64,000 nt of DNA from Deltaproteobacteria bacterium (GTDB taxonomy: Bacteria; Desulfobacterota; Desulfuromonadia; Geobacterales; Pseudopelobacteraceae), in NCBI GenBank assembly GCA_021850095.1, contig JAJZRX010000002.1:1-64000 (forward strand). Reading direction: 5' to 3'. This document shows, one piece after another, positions 1 to 10,109 of the stretch. Position 1 is the first letter of the stretch, and each line of letters begins with the position of its first letter. The notes beneath the pieces are model-generated. The model was not told the DNA's origin and did not search any database. It worked only from the letters and a program-made list of their open reading frames with translations. A program made the translations under genes and the position numbers.

Positions 1-51
1 CAAAGTGGTGTATAGTTAGCACTACCGCATTATCTGGAAGGGAGGGCAGCC

Positions 52-3000
52 ATGAGCCTGCACAAACTGATTGACTGGCTGAAGCAGCACCGTAAACGCC
101 TGATTGTCTGGGGTGGCAGTATCTTCCTCTTCATGGTGCTGTTTTCTACGCTGGTTCTGCCGGTCATCATCAAGTCCCAAGCAGAAAAAGGGATCACCCG
201 GGCAATCGGTCGCGCTGCCAGGATTGAGACGGTGCGCTTCAACCCATTCGGTATGACCCTGACCGTAAAGGGGTTCAGCCTGTTTGAACCGGATGCCAGG
301 TCTCCGTTTATACAGTTCAACAGTCTGCGCGTATCCCTCTCCAGCACCAGCCTTTTCAGATTTGCACCGGTGGTGGATGAGCTGAGCCTGGACAGATTGC
401 AGGTCAAACTGATCCGTACCGCTGCCAACCGGTATAATTTTTCCGATATCATTGACCGGCTGGCAGCACAACCCAAGCAGGAAAAGGGCGTAACGCCCCG
501 CTTTTCAATCAACAACATCTCATTGCAGGGTAGCAGCATTGACTTTGAAGATCGTGCCGTCAGCGGCGGCAAAAGACATACGATCCGGGAGCTGCAGTTT
601 ACCATCCCGTTTATCAGTACCATCCCCTATCTGGCAGAACAGTACACAGACCCCAGTTTTTCAGCCGTGATCAATGGGGCCACGTTCAGCTTCAAAGGCA
701 AGTCCAAGCCACTGGCCAAGTCAATGGAGACCAACCTTAATCTGAAACTGGCTGAACTCAATCTACCCTACTACCTGGCCTACGTTCCCACCCAGGTGCC
801 GGTAAAACTTGACAGCGGCAAACTGAGCCTTGATCTGGCCCTCACCTACCGTATTCACCAGAACAAAAAACCGGAGCTGATGATCAAGGGACTGACACGG
901 CTTGACGAGATCAGCGTCAAGGAGAAGAGCAATGCCTCACTGGCCTCATTCAAGCGGCTTGATGTTGTGTCAAAAGAAGTGGAGCTGTTCAGCCGCAAGG
1001 TGCTGCTGCAGCAGATTGCCCTGGATGGGCTGGACCTGCAGATTGAGCGCGACAACACAGGCAGGCTGAACGTCCAGCGCTTGCTGCCGCCACAGCCTGC
1101 ACCGTCAAAAACGGTTAAAAAACAGACAAAAAAACAAGAGGCCCCTCCCCTACAACTGCTGGTTGAAAACCTGGCTCTGACAAATGGAACGGTTTCGTTC
1201 CACGACAAGCAACCTGTTGGCGGATTCAAAAGCCAGCTGCAGGCAATCACTGTCAAGCTCAGCAATCTTTCCACCACTGCCAAGGCCCAAAGCACGTATG
1301 AGATTTCATTTAACGGTGACGGTGCGGAAAAGTTTGCTGCTGCAGGCACAGCCGCACTTGCACCGCTCAGTGCAACCAGCCGGTTTGATCTGAGCGGCAT
1401 CAAGTTGCAGCGGGGCTGGCCCTATCTGCAAAACCTGCTGACCGCGCCGGTCAAAGGAGAGTTGTCACTGACAGGCAAGGCAGCCTTCACGGCACAAGAT
1501 GGCGTTGACGTACAGGATTTGGCTGTTCACCTCAAGGATATTGCGGCTGATTATGGCGACAAAGACAGCACCCGACTCACCAGTCTGGATCTGACCGGCA
1601 TCTCCTTTAGCCAGAAAGACAATCAGGCCATCGTTGACGAGATCAAGCTGACCGGCGGTAAAGTCAAGCTATCCCGCGAGGCTGACGGCAAGATCTCGGC
1701 ACTTGCCCTCCTAAAGCAACCCGGCGCAGGCAATGCCAAACCGGTCAAGCCTGAACCGGCACCAGTCACGGCAGCAGCCAAGACCGGACAGAAGCCGCTT
1801 TCCTGGCAGGTCAGGAAGATCAATGTCTCCGGCCTTTCCACCACCTTTGCGGACAAACTGTTCAGTGAGCCGCCGATCTTCACCCTCTCAAACATCCGCC
1901 TGAGCACCGGCAACCTGACCGGACCGGCTTTTTCGTCCATGCCGCTGCAGTTCAGCAGCACCTTTGGCAAGAATGCACCGATCAAGGTATCCGGCACGGT
2001 CACCCCCCAGCCGTTCAGGTTCAACGGCACAGCCAGCTGTGCCAGGTTGCCGATTCAGGACTTCGAGAGCTATATTCCTGACAATGTGAATGTCTTTGTA
2101 CTGGGCGGAACGCTGGACAGCACCATCAGGCTTAATCTGGCGCTGGCCAAAGACGGCAAACCGACCGGCACCTTTAGTGGCAGTGCGGGTGTGCGCGGTT
2201 TCCATGCCATTGATGCACAACAGGAAGAGGATCTGCTGAAATTTGAAAGCCTGCAGTTTGACCAGATCAATGGCAGTCTGGCCCCGTTTTCGCTGGCAAT
2301 CCGGCAGATTGCATTGAACGGCATCTACTCCAGGATTGCAATCCGCAAGGACGGCACCTTGAACCTGCAGGATCTGGTCACCAAGGAACAGGCCGCAACA
2401 CAGCAGGTTCCGGCCTCCGCAGTCCAGGGGCAGACAACAACGGCCATGACACCGGCACCCCGGACCGCGCAAAAGGGACAGATGAAAATCGATGCCGTGA
2501 CTGTCCAGGACGGGACCATCGACTTCAGCGACGTCCATTTGCCGCAACAGTTCCGCAGCACCTTCCATAACCTCGGCGGCCGTGTCAGCGGCCTCTCTTC
2601 AGACATGAACACCCGGGCAGAGGTGGACCTGCGCGGTAACCTGGAAAACCACTCGCCGCTGCAGATAACCGGCACGGTCAACCCGCTGCGGGATGATCTG
2701 TTTGTTGACCTGACCATCTCTTTCAAAGATATTGAGTTGTCTCCGGCCACGCCCTATTCCGGCACCTACCTGGGGTATCAGATTGACAAAGGCAAGCTGT
2801 TTCTTGATCTGAAGTACCATATAGAAAACAAACAGCTGCAGGCATCAAACAAGGTATTTGTTGATCAGTTTACCTTTGGCAATGCCGTGGCCAGTGACAA
2901 GGCCACCAAACTGCCGGTACGGCTCGGCATTGCCCTCTTAAAGGATCGCAACGGCCAGATCAACCTGGATCTACCGGTATCCGGCAGGACCGACGACCCC

Positions 3001-3681
3001 AAATTCAGCATCTGGGGTGTCGTCTGGCAGGTCGTGGTGAACCTGTTTGTCAAGGCCGCCACCTCTCCCTTTGCCCTGCTCTCTTCCATGATGGGCTCCA
3101 GTGAAGACCTGAGCAGTGTTACCTTTGCACCGGGCTCTTCGCTGCTGGCAACGTCTGAAGAAAAGAAGCTGGCCACCCTCGCCGCGGCCCTCAGCCAGCG
3201 ACCGGGCCTGAAGGTTGAGCTGTCCGGTTATGTTGACACACAGCGCGACCCTGAGGGATACCGCGCTGAACTGCTGCTCCACAAAATGCGCCAGGAAAAG
3301 TATCTTGAGCTGGCCAAAAACCAACAGACCAAAGAAGGAGATGATGCAGAGAAGATGGTACTACAACCTGCCGAGTATTCACGCTATCTGAAAGCGGTCT
3401 ATCTGAAGGAAAAGTTTCCCAAGCCCCGCAACCTGATTGGGATGGTAAAGGATCTGCCCGATGCAGAGATGAAGAAACTGATCATTGCCAACACCAAGGT
3501 GGGCGATCAGGAATTGCAGCAACTGGCTGCACGACGGGCTGCCACGGTCAAACAGTATCTGATCACCCAAGGCAAGCTGGAATCACAGCGGATCTTCCAG
3601 AAGCAGGATGACATCCTGAAAAAGCCCAAACAGGCAAACAGCCCAGCCAGCCGGGTTGAGCTGAATCCGCTCGCCCTATGA
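52..3681 (+). CDS. DUF748 / AsmA-like envelope protein
   Basis: Large protein of 1209 aa. One N-terminal membrane segment (about residues 21-40, hydrophobic, after a basic start KQHRKR) anchors a long periplasmic part made of repeating beta-rich AsmA-like segments with many 'LDLTG' and 'INLDLPVSGR'-type strands, as in the DUF748 family. The last 200 residues contain an OmpA-like stretch (FAPGSSLLATSEEKKLATLA, then LSGYVDT). Family knowledge links AsmA-like proteins to outer-membrane lipid or protein transport; the exact role here is unknown. The start is supported by GGGAGG eight bases upstream. The stop overlaps the next gene by four bases (ATGA), so it is probably co-transcribed with mtaB. 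Confidence 0.85.
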   Translation: MSLHKLIDWLKQHRKRLIVWGGSIFLFMVLFSTLVLPVIIKSQAEKGITRAIGRAARIETVRFNPFGMTLTVKGFSLFEPDARSPFIQFNSLRVSLSSTSLFRFAPVVDELSLDRLQVKLIRTAANRYNFSDIIDRLAAQPKQEKGVTPRFSINNISLQGSSIDFEDRAVSGGKRHTIRELQFTIPFISTIPYLAEQYTDPSFSAVINGATFSFKGKSKPLAKSMETNLNLKLAELNLPYYLAYVPTQVPVKLDSGKLSLDLALTYRIHQNKKPELMIKGLTRLDEISVKEKSNASLASFKRLDVVSKEVELFSRKVLLQQIALDGLDLQIERDNTGRLNVQRLLPPQPAPSKTVKKQTKKQEAPPLQLLVENLALTNGTVSFHDKQPVGGFKSQLQAITVKLSNLSTTAKAQSTYEISFNGDGAEKFAAAGTAALAPLSATSRFDLSGIKLQRGWPYLQNLLTAPVKGELSLTGKAAFTAQDGVDVQDLAVHLKDIAADYGDKDSTRLTSLDLTGISFSQKDNQAIVDEIKLTGGKVKLSREADGKISALALLKQPGAGNAKPVKPEPAPVTAAAKTGQKPLSWQVRKINVSGLSTTFADKLFSEPPIFTLSNIRLSTGNLTGPAFSSMPLQFSSTFGKNAPIKVSGTVTPQPFRFNGTASCARLPIQDFESYIPDNVNVFVLGGTLDSTIRLNLALAKDGKPTGTFSGSAGVRGFHAIDAQQEEDLLKFESLQFDQINGSLAPFSLAIRQIALNGIYSRIAIRKDGTLNLQDLVTKEQAATQQVPASAVQGQTTTAMTPAPRTAQKGQMKIDAVTVQDGTIDFSDVHLPQQFRSTFHNLGGRVSGLSSDMNTRAEVDLRGNLENHSPLQITGTVNPLRDDLFVDLTISFKDIELSPATPYSGTYLGYQIDKGKLFLDLKYHIENKQLQASNKVFVDQFTFGNAVASDKATKLPVRLGIALLKDRNGQINLDLPVSGRTDDPKFSIWGVVWQVVVNLFVKAATSPFALLSSMMGSSEDLSSVTFAPGSSLLATSEEKKLATLAAALSQRPGLKVELSGYVDTQRDPEGYRAELLLHKMRQEKYLELAKNQQTKEGDDAEKMVLQPAEYSRYLKAVYLKEKFPKPRNLIGMVKDLPDAEMKKLIIANTKVGDQELQQLAARRAATVKQYLITQGKLESQRIFQKQDDILKKPKQANSPASRVELNPLAL

Positions 3682-5006
3682 ACCAGCCGGAAACAGAGAC
3701 AGGCAAGCGATTTGCCATAGCCACACTGGGCTGCAAGGTAAACCAGTTTGAAACGGCCGACATGATCGAGCAGATGCAGGCAGCTGGTTGGCAGCAGGTG
3801 AAGTTCAGCGAGGTTGCCGACCTGTACCTGATCAACAGCTGTACGGTTACCGCACGCAGCGACGCAGAGTCCCGGCGTCTGATCCGGCGTGCCCGGCGGA
3901 CCAACCCCCGCGCCAAGGTTGTTGCCACCGGCTGTTACGCCCAGGTGGCACCGGATGATCTGCTCAACCTGCCTGATCTCCATCCGGATCTGGTGCTGGG
4001 CAATCAGGAAAAGCATGACCTGGTACAACATATCAAGCAGGGCAGGCATCAGATCACCGACCTGACCAGACTGAAAGCAAGCGGTCCGCTGCGGCTGACC
4101 AGCTTTGCCGAGCATACCCGTGCCTTTCTGCAGATCCAGAACGGATGCGAGACCGGCTGCAGCTACTGCATTGTGCCGATAGCCCGGGGGCCGAGCCGTT
4201 CCGTCCCCCCCAACGAAGTATTGGAGGCCGTTAGCCGTCTGGTCGGTTCAGGCTACCAGGAGGTGGTCCTGACCGGCATCCATATGGGCGCCTACGGCCT
4301 TGACCTCTCCCCTCCCGGTTCCCTGACAGCACTGGTGCAACAGCTGGAGCACCAGAATATCGTATCGCGCCTGCGCCTTGGCTCGATTGAGCCAAATGAA
4401 CTGACGGATGAACTGCTGGCCCTGTTCACAAGGTCGTCGCGGCTCTGTCATCACCTGCATATACCGCTGCAAAGCGGCTCAGACAGTGTGCTGCAGCGGA
4501 TGGGACGATCCTATGACACGCACTTTTACCGCACACGGCTTGAAAGCGCAGTCAGCTTACTGCCGGACGCCTTTATCGCTGCAGACCTGATCGCCGGTTT
4601 TCCAGGCGAAACAGAGCTGGAGTTTCTGGAGACCTGCCGCCTGTTGGAGGCGCTGCCGGTGGCCGATCTGCATGTCTTCCCCTACTCCATCCGCCCCGGC
4701 ACCAAGGCAGCATCCATGCCGGGCCATCTAAAACCGGCCATCATCAAGGAACGTGCAGAACAGCTGCGCAACATTGCGGCTGAGAAGCGGTCTGCATTTC
4801 AGCACCGCTTTATCGGCACCGTCCTTCAGGTACTCGGGCAGCGTCACAATGCCAGGACAGGCGAGGTAACCGGACTCTCACGCAACTACCTTGAGGTCAG
4901 TTATCAAGGATCAGCGCAGTTGCTCAATCAGGAAATCATGGTAGAGGTAGATGCAGTTCAACATGGACTGCTCACCGGCAGGCAGATCACCCCACCCCTG
5001 CAGTAA
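3678..5006 (+). CDS. mtaB: tRNA methylthiotransferase MtaB
   Basis: A 442-aa radical-SAM methylthiotransferase. It adds a methylthio group to t6A37 of ANN-decoding tRNAs, using two [4Fe-4S] clusters. The N-terminal UPF0004 domain has the expected cysteines (TLGCKVNQFET, INSCTVT, GCYAQ). The radical SAM motif is CETGCSYCIVP (CxxxCxxC), followed by the ARG-x-SRS signature. A TRAM-like tail follows at about residues 375-440. The 'LGCKVNQ-E' signature and the length fit MtaB better than MiaB or RimO. Translationally coupled to the DUF748 gene by an ATGA overlap. Confidence 0.93.
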   Translation: MNQPETETGKRFAIATLGCKVNQFETADMIEQMQAAGWQQVKFSEVADLYLINSCTVTARSDAESRRLIRRARRTNPRAKVVATGCYAQVAPDDLLNLPDLHPDLVLGNQEKHDLVQHIKQGRHQITDLTRLKASGPLRLTSFAEHTRAFLQIQNGCETGCSYCIVPIARGPSRSVPPNEVLEAVSRLVGSGYQEVVLTGIHMGAYGLDLSPPGSLTALVQQLEHQNIVSRLRLGSIEPNELTDELLALFTRSSRLCHHLHIPLQSGSDSVLQRMGRSYDTHFYRTRLESAVSLLPDAFIAADLIAGFPGETELEFLETCRLLEALPVADLHVFPYSIRPGTKAASMPGHLKPAIIKERAEQLRNIAAEKRSAFQHRFIGTVLQVLGQRHNARTGEVTGLSRNYLEVSYQGSAQLLNQEIMVEVDAVQHGLLTGRQITPPLQ

Positions 5007-5016
5007 GGAGGCCGGC

Positions 5017-5961
5017 ATGGCGGCAACAACAGCCCTTGATGAAGCCCTGAAACGGACCAGCCTCTCCCGTTCAAACCAGATGGAGATGCTGACCTTCCGC
5101 CTAAGCGACGGCCAACTCTATGGCATCAATGTCTTCAAGATCATCGAGATTCTGGAGAGCCCCCGCCGTTTTGACCGGATGCCCCATGCCGATCAGGCAG
5201 TTAAAGGCGCGGTTGATTTCAGGGGCAAACCGATTGTTGTCATTGACCTTTCAGAAGCGCTTGGACTGGAGCCGGTGCCATTTGACAGGCAGCTGGCCTA
5301 CCTGATCATCTGTGAGTACAGCCAGCAGCTGAACGCCTTTATTGTTGCCTCACCGGAAACCCTGCTTACCCGTGGCTGGGATGAGATCCACAAACCGGAC
5401 GGCATTCAGGCCCGCTCCCTGGTGGCGATTGCCTACAGCGATACAAAAGAGACCATTCTGTTGTTGGATATTGAGGGGATTCTTGCGAATCTGGTCGGGT
5501 ATCAATCAGAAGTGGCGGATGAGCTTGCCAGTCAGGGTGCTGCGCTGAAGGACCGCAGCGTGCTACTGGTGGATGATTCACGGACCGCCCTGGCCATGAT
5601 GCAGCAGACCCTGACTCTCCTGGGGATGACACACAGCTCACAATCATCTGCGGTACAGGCTCTGGCCTGGCTTGAGGAGCGGGATCAGCGCGGAGAACCG
5701 GCCTTTGACCTGGTTATTTCCGATATCGAGATGCCGGGGATGGATGGTTTTACCTTTACCCGCAGTCTGCGGAACATGCCATCCTATGGAAACACCAAGA
5801 TACTACTGCACAGCTCCATGAGCAACCCCACCAATCGCCTGAAGGCCGAAGAGGCCGGTGCTGACGACTTCGTTGCCAAGTTTGCCCCCAACACCCTGGC
5901 AGAGCATATCTTCAAGGCCCTGGAACGGTCCGACGACGACTTCTTTGTCAGCCTGACCTGA
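5017..5961 (+). CDS. cheV: CheV-like chemotaxis scaffold (CheW + receiver)
   Basis: A 314-aa protein with an N-terminal CheW-like domain (about residues 25-165; FRLSDGQLYGINVFKIIEI is typical) and a C-terminal response-regulator receiver domain (about 185-310; SVLLVDDSRTAL, then DLVISDIEMPGMDG with the phospho-acceptor Asp, and a Lys in AKFAPN). CheV proteins couple chemoreceptors to CheA and are tuned by receiver phosphorylation. Start chosen at 5017 because AAGGAGG lies seven bases upstream. It begins just after mtaB in the same direction. No other chemotaxis genes are nearby. Confidence 0.92.
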   Translation: MAATTALDEALKRTSLSRSNQMEMLTFRLSDGQLYGINVFKIIEILESPRRFDRMPHADQAVKGAVDFRGKPIVVIDLSEALGLEPVPFDRQLAYLIICEYSQQLNAFIVASPETLLTRGWDEIHKPDGIQARSLVAIAYSDTKETILLLDIEGILANLVGYQSEVADELASQGAALKDRSVLLVDDSRTALAMMQQTLTLLGMTHSSQSSAVQALAWLEERDQRGEPAFDLVISDIEMPGMDGFTFTRSLRNMPSYGNTKILLHSSMSNPTNRLKAEEAGADDFVAKFAPNTLAEHIFKALERSDDDFFVSLT

Positions 5962-6043
5962 GTTTCTACAAGTGGGAGTGTCAGTTTTTCAGCTCTGATT
6001 AATGTTGCTTGATTTTCATACATATTGTTGTATAAGCAGAACC

Positions 6044-6379
6044 ATGCGTAAAGGCGCCGTCAAAATAACTGTGATTATACTGCTTGTCTGCCTGACTGCG
6101 GCTTTTACTGGGCTCACGTCTTTTGCATGCTGTTCAAGAACAGCAGCTCCTTGTTCAAACAAAACACATGGTGATGCACCGTGCAAAACACCAGATAAGC
6201 AGCCATCGGACCCTTGTTCAACGCCTTTGTGCCCCGATTTTATCTGTATGCTGATGATTATCCCGCCTTTTATTTCTGTCTCTGCACCGCAGTTTTTCCC
6301 TTATTCCCATCCGACCATTACCCCTCAAGCGGTTGCAGAAACGCCGCTGCGCCAAGTGTATCATCCACCATCTGCCTGA
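6044..6379 (+). CDS. small secreted Cys-rich protein
   Basis: A 111-aa protein that I do not recognise. It has a basic N-terminus (MRKGAVK), a hydrophobic signal-peptide-like stretch (about residues 8-28), then a cysteine-rich region with about seven Cys (FACCSRTAAPC, DAPC, SDPCSTPLCPDFIC) and a Pro-rich tail. Clustered cysteines after a signal peptide suggest export and perhaps metal or thiol chemistry, but that is inference. The Shine-Dalgarno is poor, so the start is uncertain. It lies alone between the chemotaxis gene and the molybdoenzyme operon. Confidence 0.45.
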   Translation: MRKGAVKITVIILLVCLTAAFTGLTSFACCSRTAAPCSNKTHGDAPCKTPDKQPSDPCSTPLCPDFICMLMIIPPFISVSAPQFFPYSHPTITPQAVAETPLRQVYHPPSA

Positions 6380-6496
6380 TCTGTTTCCCCAAATAACAGC
6401 ACGTAACCCTGTTTTTGATGCAGTGAGGAATATCTCTAAGATTTTAGAGTAATCCGCTCATTTGCATGAATCTTACCGCGTAAAGGAGAAATCCTC

Positions 6497-7162
6497 ATGT
6501 CCAAACAGTATGGTCTGTTGGTGGACCTGCGCAGGTGTGTTGGCTGCACATCGTGTCAGGTAAGTTGCAAGATGGAAAATGCAGTGCCGATTGGAAAATT
6601 TCGCTCAAGGGTGGATTTTACCGATGTGGGAAAATACCCTGAGGCAAAGCGTCACTTTTTCCCTAAAATCTGTAACAACTGTAGCAACCCGCCCTGTATT
6701 GAGCCCTGCCCGGTAAAAGGAGCAACCTACAAGCGCGAAGATGGCGTTGTTATGGTCAACCGGGATCTCTGCATCGGATGTGGCAGATGCGTTGGCGATT
6801 GCCCGTACGGCGCACGCTATCTGCATCCTCATCTCCCGGTCAAAAACGATCCGAAGCCATATGCCAAAAAGGTCAAGGAAGTGAGCGGTAAGACAGCCAA
6901 GGACCTCCGGATGGTGGACAAATGTGACTACTGTAGTCATCGACTTGCCCAAGGGATTGAGGAGCCGGCCTGCGTTAGAAACTGCCCCGGTCTTGCCCGC
7001 ATTTTTGGAGACCTCAACGATCCTAACAGCGAAATCGCCAAATTGGTTCGAGCCAACAAGACGGAACTCTGGCATCCGGAGCACGGCACCAAGCCGAAGA
7101 GTCCATATATCCTTCGCGATGTCAACCTGTTCAAACTTGCCGACGGCGATCTTAATAAATAA
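6497..7162 (+). CDS. four-cluster ferredoxin subunit of molybdopterin oxidoreductase
   Basis: A 221-aa electron-transfer (beta) subunit of the DMSO-reductase-family type. Four cysteine groups are visible: CVGCTSCQVSC, CNNCSNPPCIEPC, CIGCGRCVGDC, and CDYC with a later CVRNC. This fits four [4Fe-4S] clusters, as in the DmsB/NrfC/ArrB/PhsB group. There is no signal peptide, so it is probably co-exported with the catalytic subunit through that protein's TAT signal. Good Shine-Dalgarno (AAAGGAGA). The catalytic gene follows after 11 bases. No NrfD-type membrane anchor is encoded nearby. Confidence 0.92.
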   Translation: MSKQYGLLVDLRRCVGCTSCQVSCKMENAVPIGKFRSRVDFTDVGKYPEAKRHFFPKICNNCSNPPCIEPCPVKGATYKREDGVVMVNRDLCIGCGRCVGDCPYGARYLHPHLPVKNDPKPYAKKVKEVSGKTAKDLRMVDKCDYCSHRLAQGIEEPACVRNCPGLARIFGDLNDPNSEIAKLVRANKTELWHPEHGTKPKSPYILRDVNLFKLADGDLNK

Positions 7163-7173
7163 GGAGGGAATCC

Positions 7174-10020
7174 ATGCAGATATCAAGAAGACTCTTTTTG
7201 CAATATGCCGGTGCGCTGGCTGGGGCAACGGCTGTTACCCAGAGCGGCCTGCTCCACTTAAAAAAACTCTCTCCGGCCGAAGCTGAAGCTATGCAGGTTG
7301 AGATGGGAAAATATACCGTAAAATACACTGCTGATGCCATGTGTCCTGCTGAGTGCGGTATGGAGATGTGGGTCAAGGACGGCAAGATCGCCAAAATCTA
7401 CGGCAACAAGGCGGTGCCGATGAATGTCGGAACCTGCTGCGCCAAAGGAGCGGCAGGCCAGCAACTGGTCTATTCTCCCTATCGCCTAAAATATCCCATG
7501 ATCCGGGTCGGCGCCAGGGGAGAAGGGAAGTTTAAGCGTGTAAGCTGGGAAGAGGCGACCGACTATATTGCCGAAAAGCTGACCAAGATTAAGAAGAACT
7601 ACGGGGCTGAATCGGTCATTATGGACGCCGGCGACGTCACCGACCGCGACCAGTATCACCGGCTATTCTTCGCCCTCGGCACACCCAACTGCGTGGAGCA
7701 TGGCTCCATCTGTGATACACCCCGCCGTCATGGTCCCAAGCTGATGTTGGGCGGCAAGCGGATTGAGCCTGATATCATGCGACCACAACTGGTGCGTCAG
7801 CCTGACGGTTCGCTCAAGCAGAATTACGAATACAAGTCCAAGCTGATTATCTATAACGGCTGGAACCCCTTTGTTGCTACACGTATCTACTACGAACAGC
7901 GCGGTACCCTTGCTGCCCAAGTTGAGAATGGTTGCAAGGTGGTTGTTATTGACCCGTCGCTGAGCAATACGGCCGCCCGTGCAGATATGTGGCTGTCACC
8001 GCGCGCCGGTACCGACGGCGACCTGTTCGCCGCCATGCTGCGCTACATCCTTGAGAATGATAACCCTAACGATGCGAACCGGAAATACATTGATTGGAAC
8101 ATGAAAAAGTTCGTCAAGGGATGGGACGAGTTCATGGCGGAATTCAAGGCATGGTGGGGCAAGAAAGACCCGATCAATGGCTTGAGTTATTTCAGTGCTG
8201 AATGGGCAGCCAACAGGACAGGTCTTGACAAAAAACAGATAGAAGAGCTGTCGCATCTGTTCGGTATCACCAAACCAGCTGCCCTGGTCTGGGGTATGCA
8301 GTCGCCGGGTCATCATTACAATGGTTACTGCTGCTCCATCATCGGCACGGTGCTGAACATCATTACCGGTAACTTTGATGCCCCCGGTGGCGCCATTGAT
8401 ACCGAACTGGTCAAGTCCGACAAGGGTGGTTCCGCCAGCGGCAAACAGTTCAAGGGCAAGAAGATTAAACGGATGATTGGTGGTAAGGAGGTTGAGGGCG
8501 AGGTTGAACACCTGCATATGGACCTCTTCGGCAGCAAGTACCCAGCCGGATGGGATGATGTCGTGGCCGATTATCCAAACGCCTTCAAGAATGGCGTCGA
8601 GATCAAATATGGTCCGTTCCGTGGGCATAAGTACCCGATCAAGGCGTTCGTGTTGCGCACCGGCAACGCTGTTTTGACCGGAAGTCGTCCTGATCGCTGG
8701 ATAAGCTCGCTTACGGCAAAGGATGCAAAAGGGAACTACAAGGTTGAGTTGACGGTATTCATCGACTCACTCAATCTGGAGAGTGCCCTCTATGCAGACG
8801 TGATCCTGCCGGAGGCAAGCTATGCGGAAAGGATGAGTCTTTCAGACATCTATCCTTCCCATCAGGTTATCTACAACCGGGATGCGGTGATTGAGCCGCT
8901 GCACCAATCCAAGAAGCCGACCGACATCATGAACATGCTGGCAAAGAAGCTGGTGGATCATGGTGACAAGGATATCAAGGGCTCAGATTTCTGGGAAAAA
9001 TACAAATCTGAAGAAGAATTTGTCAACGAGATGCTGTCGGTATCCCCCGGTCGCGTCAACGTAGGTACGCCGCTTCCGTATCCCAAATATCCAGAGGGGT
9101 ACAAACTGATAGGCACACCAGAATCGCTGGAAAAAGGAGATGCGGCCATAGACCATGAGAAGAAGACGGTCAAGGGCAAGCCGGTTACCGTCCAGTGGTT
9201 GCGCGACAACAACGGCGTTGCCATCTGGCCGATGAGCTGGCATCGTTTCAAAAAACACAATGCTGATGAGCCCAACAAGGCCTTTCCCAACACTTCTACC
9301 AAGATGATCGAGTTCGTATTCGACTGGACCGAAGGCGGCAAGCGGTATGGAGGTTACAAATCGCACAACGAGAAGATCGAGAAGGCTGGCGGAGATGTGC
9401 CGATGGGGTTGAAAGAGATCGGCTTTGTAAAATTCCCCACAACCTTTTTCTGGTTTGAAACCAAGTGGAACCCTTACACCAACCCTGCCTACCAGAAATA
9501 TGCGAAGGACTATCCGTTCCAGTTGATTTGCGGGCGCATACACCAATCTATGAGCGGCACCCAGATGGTGCCTTGGCTGGGAGAAGTCAAGACTGAAGGT
9601 CAGTGGCAGCCGATGAATAATGAGTTTGAGTCAGAGGTTCCTGAGGCGATGCCGACCGGCAATGAACCGATGAAAACCATGAAGATGAAGTTCAAGAAGA
9701 ATACCTACTCAGTTGCTACCATCTGGATGAACGATGATGACGCCAGGAAGCTGAATGTCAAAAACGGCGATATGATCGTGGTCGAGAACCCGCTAGGCAA
9801 ATCAACCAAAGGCAAAGTGTTTGCTTCCGGTGGTCTGCGACCGGGTATCATCAAGATGGCCTTTGCTTCAGGCGGAAGGTTCAGCAAAGGGATGGGGCCT
9901 GCGTACGAAAGCAGGGGCTATACCCCGAGCCACAATGATCTGGTTGATCCGGATGCCTTGAGTCCGGTCATGGGTTTCCCGGCCTATGCTGATATGGTCG
10001 TGCGGGTGAAGAAGGTCTAA
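7174..10020 (+). CDS. TAT-exported molybdopterin oxidoreductase, catalytic subunit
   Basis: A 948-aa protein of the DMSO-reductase superfamily. The N-terminus carries a twin-arginine motif (SRRLFLQ) and a hydrophobic stretch, so export to the periplasm is expected. An N-terminal cluster-binding region has MCPAEC and later GTCCAKG. The usual third Cys (pattern CxxCxxxC) is not visible: the spacing is C-x3-C-x3-M. A conserved HGSICDT segment could supply the molybdenum Cys ligand. The C-terminal molydopterin-dinucleotide-binding domain covers about residues 770-945. A two-subunit layout without a membrane anchor recalls arsenate or other soluble respiratory reductases, but I cannot assign a substrate. 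Start backed by GGAGGG. Confidence 0.88.
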   Translation: MQISRRLFLQYAGALAGATAVTQSGLLHLKKLSPAEAEAMQVEMGKYTVKYTADAMCPAECGMEMWVKDGKIAKIYGNKAVPMNVGTCCAKGAAGQQLVYSPYRLKYPMIRVGARGEGKFKRVSWEEATDYIAEKLTKIKKNYGAESVIMDAGDVTDRDQYHRLFFALGTPNCVEHGSICDTPRRHGPKLMLGGKRIEPDIMRPQLVRQPDGSLKQNYEYKSKLIIYNGWNPFVATRIYYEQRGTLAAQVENGCKVVVIDPSLSNTAARADMWLSPRAGTDGDLFAAMLRYILENDNPNDANRKYIDWNMKKFVKGWDEFMAEFKAWWGKKDPINGLSYFSAEWAANRTGLDKKQIEELSHLFGITKPAALVWGMQSPGHHYNGYCCSIIGTVLNIITGNFDAPGGAIDTELVKSDKGGSASGKQFKGKKIKRMIGGKEVEGEVEHLHMDLFGSKYPAGWDDVVADYPNAFKNGVEIKYGPFRGHKYPIKAFVLRTGNAVLTGSRPDRWISSLTAKDAKGNYKVELTVFIDSLNLESALYADVILPEASYAERMSLSDIYPSHQVIYNRDAVIEPLHQSKKPTDIMNMLAKKLVDHGDKDIKGSDFWEKYKSEEEFVNEMLSVSPGRVNVGTPLPYPKYPEGYKLIGTPESLEKGDAAIDHEKKTVKGKPVTVQWLRDNNGVAIWPMSWHRFKKHNADEPNKAFPNTSTKMIEFVFDWTEGGKRYGGYKSHNEKIEKAGGDVPMGLKEIGFVKFPTTFFWFETKWNPYTNPAYQKYAKDYPFQLICGRIHQSMSGTQMVPWLGEVKTEGQWQPMNNEFESEVPEAMPTGNEPMKTMKMKFKKNTYSVATIWMNDDDARKLNVKNGDMIVVENPLGKSTKGKVFASGGLRPGIIKMAFASGGRFSKGMGPAYESRGYTPSHNDLVDPDALSPVMGFPAYADMVVRVKKV

Positions 10021-10051
10021 GCACAGTTGGGTAGCAGATGCTTCAAAGATG

Positions 10052-10088
10052 GCGGTGCCTGCCAAGAACAAGCAGGCACCGCTTTTTT
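10052..10088 (+). terminator. intrinsic terminator between molybdoenzyme and torD-like gene
   Basis: Perfect 11-bp stem (GCGGTGCCTGC / GCAGGCACCGC) with a 9-base loop, followed by six T. It lies 31 bases after the catalytic-subunit stop and 21 bases before the chaperone start. Confidence 0.93.
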
Positions 10089-10109
10089 ACGATAATAAGG
10101 AGGATCTGG

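Noticed and set aside
7174-10020. Calling the molybdoenzyme ArrA (arsenate reductase)
   Set aside because: The Cys pattern and Mo-site sequence do not clearly match; only the two-subunit layout is similar.
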